From the NCBI GenBank assembly GCA_949126835.1, contig OX421492.1, positions 40,906,498-40,970,497 on the forward strand: 64,000 bases of DNA, written 5' to 3'. The notes below the pieces were generated by a model. That model was not told the origin of the DNA and did not search any database. It saw only the letters and a list, made by a program, of their open reading frames with translations. Below are positions 59,241 to 64,000 of the stretch, one piece after another. The position numbers were made by a program, and so were the translations under genes. Position 1 is the stretch's first letter. Each line of letters starts with the position of its first letter. The stretch comes from Anisus vortex. Taxonomy: Eukaryota; Mollusca; Gastropoda; Planorbidae.

Positions 59241-59766
59241 GGGACGGGCATACATACATAGCTTGTGAACAATTCACACTTACTTGTATACAGCAAATGT
59301 GATAAACTTTACACCAGTCCATGCAATATTCAAACATAATCTACGTAATCTTGTAACCACTCATCAGTATCTGGAAACCTACATTAATAATGGATGCTAT
59401 TTCTTCGAATTGAGCCGATTATTCCTGTTTTATGTCGTAGTTTTTTTTTAATGTTTTTTTTTTTACTTTTCTCATTGGACATACATCGGTGGACTTTATG
59501 TGAGGAATAACAAAGTTAATACCGCATACATAATGAATACTTGATAAAGGATACATTGGCTGTACTGTGATGTTGTGTTCTGGCTGCGGAGATTAGTTTC
59601 TTATACGAGATTGTAATATAAAGTTAATATACAGAACTCTAAAGAATGAGTAGACCTCCCCCTTCCCCAACCGCCATAAATCTTTCTCATCGCTATAGGA
59701 GTTCTTGTCTGATGATAAACTTATTTAGTGAAAAGGTATTTCCTTACACAGTAGTCCACACAATCA

Positions 59767-59850
59767 TTTTGTCAGTCCTGTTGACCTGGTGATGTTTAGT
59801 TTTGAGTGATGTGGGTTTAAAGCCGGGTGGATAACGTGCTGGCCACAAAA
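59767..59850 (+). mobile_element. Possible SINE remnant
   Basis: The phrases gatgtgggtttaaagcc (B-box-like) and cgtgctggccacaaaac recall the head and the cac-ggcc-aca end of the SINE family on the strand opposite to the two good copies. It is short and decayed, with no target duplication seen. Confidence 0.3.
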
Positions 59851-60554
59851 CCCAACATATGCATGGTTTACAATTACATGAACAGGCTCAGGATATGATG
59901 TATGTATTTATGCATGGTCGCAGTCAACATTAAGAGTATTGATAGGTGGCGCTTTTCTTGGAACGATATATTACGAAGATTTCAATCTTGTCGAAATTTG
60001 TAGCCAATATAGAGCTCTAACCACTAAAACTAATATATGCACACAATAGTTCTTCTGTGTAGCCAATATAGAGCTCTGACCACTAATCTATATACATGAT
60101 AGTTTTCCTGGTTTCTTTGATATTTTTGTTTCTTTTTTTTCTATCCAGGCGGTTCGAGAAAGCTCCTCAAATAGTCAATTGCGATCTTTTATTTTGTCAA
60201 TGCTGGGAATGTTTTGTGAAATCGTCACATCCATTACGACATTTCACTTACTGTCACTCTGCAACTGACGCCAGAGGTCCCCCTTCCCTTAACAGGAGGA
60301 GCAAAAAACTTCTATCCAGGGTAGTCAACATGTTTTGAGGTGCCTGGGTAGTAATCTATGCAGAACCCACTATTAGTCGCCATGCAAGTGGGACTAGGTA
60401 ATGATGTTCGTCTTTCCCCTGGTCAGTTCCAGGACTTCGATAACCACCACAAACATATATTTTAAAGAAACAAAGTATAATCTATTTTTAGTCGCAGCTA
60501 AAAACAGACAATAGAGTGTATAACATAAAACGCAATTCTGTCCAGTTTTTTTTT
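59851..60554. other. Intergenic, no supported gene
   Basis: An 80-codon plus-strand frame at 60096-60338 has an N-terminal hydrophobic run and several Cys/His residues but no family I can name. A short direct repeat, agccaatatagagctct, occurs at 60002 and 60061, each followed by accactaa. Confidence 0.45.
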
Positions 60555-61090
60555 TAAATCACTACATACCTGGGCGTGAAATTAGAAAAACGTTTTTTTA
60601 AATGTCATGACAAACATGAAAGAAAATCCTTTCAATAGAGGCCAATTAATAAAACATCTACCCAGCACTGCATGGAGAGCTGATATAAGCGCATTAAGAC
60701 TATTATACACAGTATATATACGATCTGTCCTGGAATACTGCTCCCCGCCCCCTCACCAACTTACAAACAACAACCAAACACAGCAAAATACACTAGACAC
60801 AATACAGAACCAATCATTGTGACTCATCAATGAAGATATAAGAATAACACCCACAGCAGCATGTGAAAATAGAGACTCAAACATTGAGCCACTAAAGCTA
60901 AGACAAAACAAGGCAGATTTAAAAGAAACCGAAATATACAAAAGGACAACATCTACAGAGAAACAAAAGACTCCATTACAGATAGCATATTAATTAGAAA
61001 ACAGACTCCCAATCAGCGCTGCAAACAATACTGAGGAACACCGCACCAAGCTTAAAAGAAATTACCTACAACATACAAGGAATTACTTAA
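60555..61090 (+). pseudogene. Decayed non-LTR retrotransposon reverse-transcriptase C-terminal region
   Basis: Reading across frame breaks on the plus strand gives YLGVKLEKR (60567 on), then in another frame a block containing WRADISALRLLYTVYIRSVLEYCSP (the two are read from 60607-60822), then LDTIQNQSL and, beyond a stop, IRITPTAACE and SNIEPLKLRQNKADL. This order, YLGV then W.AD...LR.LY...IRS.LEY.SP, then LD.IQN..LR and PT.A, is the conserved end of LINE ORF2 reverse transcriptases of the Jockey/CR1-like groups. Several stops and shifts make it inactive. No RT active-site YADD segment is present, so the copy is truncated at its 5' side. Confidence 0.85.
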
Positions 61091-61099
61091 TAAGTGCAT

Positions 61100-62160
61100 A
61101 AGTTAATGGAAATTTGGTTTACGGCGAATGTCGCGCGTGGGAGGGGGGGGGGGGCATCGAGGACCTCATATTGACTATTATGAGTATGGGGAGTAAAACT
61201 TAGCCGAAATCCCGTGGCGCCAATTATGGGCGAACCCTGGTCTGTAAAAATCAAAACATTAACTAATTTTATAAAACTATTGCCGCCCCTTGTATTTATA
61301 GATCAGTGGCTATAACAGAGAAATTGTTCTCATGGATACGCCCAAACATTCCATTACACTAAGACGCAAATCCCATAATTAATTTTTTTATTTTAAATGT
61401 CACATTTCGACCCGAGCACATTGTTTTTTGACAATTTTATTGCTTCTTTTTCGTTTCGACATGTAATTAATTTCTAGAAAATGAGGAGAATGAAAATTTG
61501 TTCCCACGTAAACAAAGACATTTTAATAAAATGAAATTTTTTTTTCTTTTTTTCTGTATCTTGTTTTAAATTTTCAATCGTTAATGAAAAAAGAAATTTT
61601 CATCTTGTAATTGTTTTTACAAGTAATTAATATTTAGTTTTAAAAGTTAGAAAAAACTTGCTTCAAGTTAAAGGGCCGGTTGGAGTCTGTATGAAAGCTA
61701 GAATTAATTAGTTTCTTCTTCTATTGTATTCGATAATATGATGAAGTAGTAGCCAGTAACATGCCGCAATAAAATCTTCTTATGAAAACAGGAGATAACA
61801 ATAAATGTTATAGTTTAATGTATCATAGATAACATTTTGAGTTTATTGTTTCGTAAAAAAAATACTAGAATAGAGATAATGTAATGAGTCTTGGGAATAT
61901 AAACTTCAAAGAACAGACCTGTTGTTACAAGAAAAGGTTGTTAAAAGAAATATGATTTATACTTGGAACATAACCATATTTAAAAAAAAGAGTTTCCAAG
62001 AGTTTTGTAATGACGCATATTTCACATGTTTACTGCATAAATCACTTATCTATAAAAAGAATGGATTAGGCACGGAAGTCTCTTTATATATAAAGATATA
62101 TATATATATCATCAAATTCGACAAAGTCTCGAAAGACAATTAGATTTGTAATCGTGTGAT
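61100..62160. other. Intergenic, no supported gene
   Basis: It contains a G12 run at 61143-61154 and AT-rich DNA. The 73-codon frame at 61922-62143 is unrecognised. Confidence 0.5.
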
Positions 62161-62164
62161 TTCG

Positions 62165-62262
62165 CCAGCATTTCAGCATTGGCTGTGTCTCTGGAGTCCT
62201 ATCCTTGAAAGCTAGTCTCTGTCACATCTCTGGCACTTGAAATTGGGACAGTTTGAGCTCGT
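62165..62262 (-). pseudogene. Zinc-knuckle tail of a LINE ORF, decayed
   Basis: On the minus strand the sequence reads FKCQRCDRD, a TAG stop, then LSRIGLQRHSQC. The pattern C..C.R.C.SRIGL..H...C is the C2HC-like finger found near the ends of many non-LTR retrotransposon proteins. The stop falls inside the finger, at the position where a Cys is expected. Neighbouring sequence adds nothing more. Confidence 0.65.
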
Positions 62263-62284
62263 CAGGGGCAGCCTCTGTTCTTTA

Positions 62285-63030
62285 CATACTAATGCATTAA
62301 ACACTATTAATGTGTTTTTTGTTTACATTAAGTGTAATTTATTTCAATACTATTATATATTTCAGTAAAATTCCACACAATTTACACATTATATTTACAC
62401 ATTAGAAAGGCTTTTAATTGTCTTGATAATACTAATTATTACAATTATACTTCTGTGTTATTAGTTGTTTGTCAAATGCGTTTTGAGTTTACATTAGGTC
62501 TGTCTGTAGCGCCATATAAATACTAGTATTATTACCTATAATTATTTTTTTTCAATTTATCAATATGATAATTTATATTTGACACACATACATCAAAAGG
62601 TAATTGAAAAATAAAAATAAAAGTTTTTAATAATTCGTACCGATGTAATCAAACCTATGAAGTGACCATCTCCTTCAGAAGGTTGAACAAGCCCTTATTG
62701 TAAAAATAATTTTAACATAAAACATGAAATTCATATAATTCAAATCAATTAAACAACTGGAATTTTTTTATTAAACAATATTTATTAAAATCAATATCTA
62801 GTCCTATTATGGAAACATATTAAAATAAAACTGCTTATTTACATTACGAATATTTATGAAGTAAAACAATGTACTACTTGTTTGGAAGAAGAGGATTATG
62901 TCATGTGTCATATCGTGTAATCAACAAAAATTACATTTAGAAATACTCCAAATATCATGTTCTCTTCCATGTGAAGCGTATGGTTGAATTTGTTAACTTT
63001 ATTGACTCATACTTTGAATTTATTTCACAG
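62285..63030. other. AT-rich interval, no supported gene
   Basis: Nothing is recognised. The catalytic part of the P-element-type transposase would be expected to the left of 63051 on the minus strand, but I cannot find it here. Confidence 0.4.
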
Positions 63031-63050
63031 TCTGCTTTTGTTTGCATTTA

Positions 63051-63657
63051 TTCCTTATTTCCTCTAATGGACATTTCAAACACACAATCTGTGAACCCTG
63101 GCTCTGCATTGATATTTCGGTACCATTTACGTGCTGTAGAAGGATTGGGAAGACATAAATTTAAACTTTTTCTAACATAGCTGTATGCTTTTGTTGAATA
63201 GAACTGTAGTGTTGCAGCAAAAACTTTTATTTCCTCTGGTTATTCTCCTTTTTCTTGCTTCACACTTCTTTTAAATATTTGTTTCTCTAAATCTGGCAGT
63301 GGTTCTTGAAACTAGATTTTCTTTCTTTAATACATTAATTATTTCGCGCAAAGAAGAAACTTTCATTTCGAGTCGTCGCTTTCTTTGATTAGCAATTTTA
63401 AATTTTTTAGAAAGGACTTGCGAGTGCTCAATGCATTTGAATAGTTTTCTTTTTAATTCAATTGGTGATTCCTTGTTTGCATATGTGTGATCCACAATAA
63501 TATGATTTATATTAGCACCATCTTGTGTCTTGTGATTTTCATTCATGGTTTCAATATTTTCCCTTTGCTGAGGAGATTCTTGATATGATGGTAGCATGCT
63601 GGGTGATTGAAAAGAATCATCTGTGAGGGACAAACTTTGATATGGCTCTGTTGCTTC
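63051..63657 (-). pseudogene. P-element/THAP9-type transposase relic
   Basis: On the minus strand an exon begins at 63657 after an acceptor (ttttttattacag then GAA). About 110 codons follow, with HTYANKES, then ELKRKLFKCIEHS and a basic, heptad-like stretch ending VLKKENLVS (to about 63313). This is the coiled-coil region that follows the THAP finger in P-element transposases. A frameshift near 63300-63312 leads into LEKQIFKRSVKQ, and a TAA at 63240-63242 interrupts the reading just before PEEIKVFAATLQFYS. The classical block YSYVRKSLNLCLPNPSTARK and then WYRNINAEPGFT follow, to a stop at 63048. The order and motifs match the Tnp_P_element helix-turn-helix region. The THAP finger should lie upstream (beyond 63700), and the RNase H-like catalytic core downstream. 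Neither is seen, so this is a dead fragment. Confidence 0.85.
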
Positions 63658-63805
63658 CTGTAATAAAAAATGATATATTATTATTATACAAATGAAACAA
63701 TAAATCATACAAGTATACTTTCTTAGTCTATATAATTAGTATATAATTAGCATTAGTGTATGTTTAATTAGTATATAAATAGTATTCGTCGAAAAATCTG
63801 TCGCA

Positions 63806-64000
63806 TCTTATCTTATACATTACAGACGCTCCATCTATAAAGAATATTGTTGCGTCCTAAGCACATCTGTGGCTTGAGTATAGTCTTGCATTTCTATTAG
63901 TGTTTTAAAAAATGTTAAGTTACTGGTTTTTCTGGTTTGTTCAGGCAACACATTCCATGCCCAGATGCCACTCGGGAAGAAAGAGTACTTATTTGATATT
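63806..64000 (-). pseudogene. C-terminal end and 3' tail of a LINE ORF2 (partial at window edge)
   Basis: On the minus strand the frame entering at 63999 reads NKYSFFPSGIWAWNVLPEQT, continues SNLTFFKTLIEM, and stops with TAG at 63835-63837. The FFPR..R.WN.LP block followed by S...FK..L is the conserved extreme C-terminus of many non-LTR retrotransposon reverse transcriptases. The 3' end after the stop is short and finishes with ATAAG ATAAG at about 63806. A matching 3' scrap is present at 49062-49098. The ORF continues beyond the window, so its integrity is unknown. Confidence 0.8.

Noticed and set aside
62971..63180. Plus-strand 69-codon frame
   Set aside because: It is the antisense shadow of the transposase relic, whose minus-strand reading carries the recognisable motifs.

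Overview
The window looks like nuclear DNA of an animal, most likely a gastropod mollusc. It is very AT-rich, has no conventional long genes, and carries tRNA-derived SINEs, fragments of non-LTR retrotransposons, a small hAT-type element and a (CTGT)n-containing dispersed repeat. I recall these as typical of snail genomes. The assignment rests on memory and was not searched.

Positions 1-44551 (about 70% of the window) are one giant head-to-tail array of modules. Cutting at a shared start motif (aaatctcaaaagg) gives one partial and 25 complete modules, M1-M25, of 1.4-2.1 kb. There are three related classes. Class I (about 2.05 kb; a shortened 1.4 kb form exists) holds a 94-codon open frame overlapping a 48-codon frame that reads as the start of a THAP zinc-finger domain. 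Class II (about 1.56 kb) has a 33-bp triplication and a short block of a 19-bp minisatellite. Class III (1.55-2.0 kb) differs in length mainly through the 19-bp block, which runs from about 8 to 30 copies. Module order is irregular, groups of modules are duplicated over long distances, and at least two modules are chimeras of classes I and III. The array runs off the left edge and ends abruptly at about 44551.

Positions 44552-64000 are ordinary repeat-strewn intergenic DNA. In order: a 35-bp minisatellite interrupted by a SINE with a 13-bp target duplication (45455-45988); a lone diverged relative of part of the array module (49186-49482); an AT/GATA/GACA microsatellite tract (50265-50890); a SINE-like segment (51509-51690); a degenerate ~30-bp repeat (52128-52500); a 197-bp hAT-like element (52625-52821); a GGCCTA-rich tract with a 22-bp palindrome (53330-53680); a second SINE with a 10-bp target duplication (55825-56058); a 49-bp minisatellite that is open in all three minus-strand frames (57150-58115); an 11-bp repeat (59094-59178); and decayed retrotransposon pieces at 60555-61090, 62165-62262 and 63806-64000. 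At 63051-63657, minus strand, lies a decayed P-element/THAP9-type transposase.

The most notable link is that a THAP-like exon start is amplified in the array while a broken P-element-type transposase lies about 19 kb away. THAP domains are the DNA-binding domains of P-element transposases. Whether the two come from one element cannot be settled here. No gene in the window looks intact and functional with confidence.
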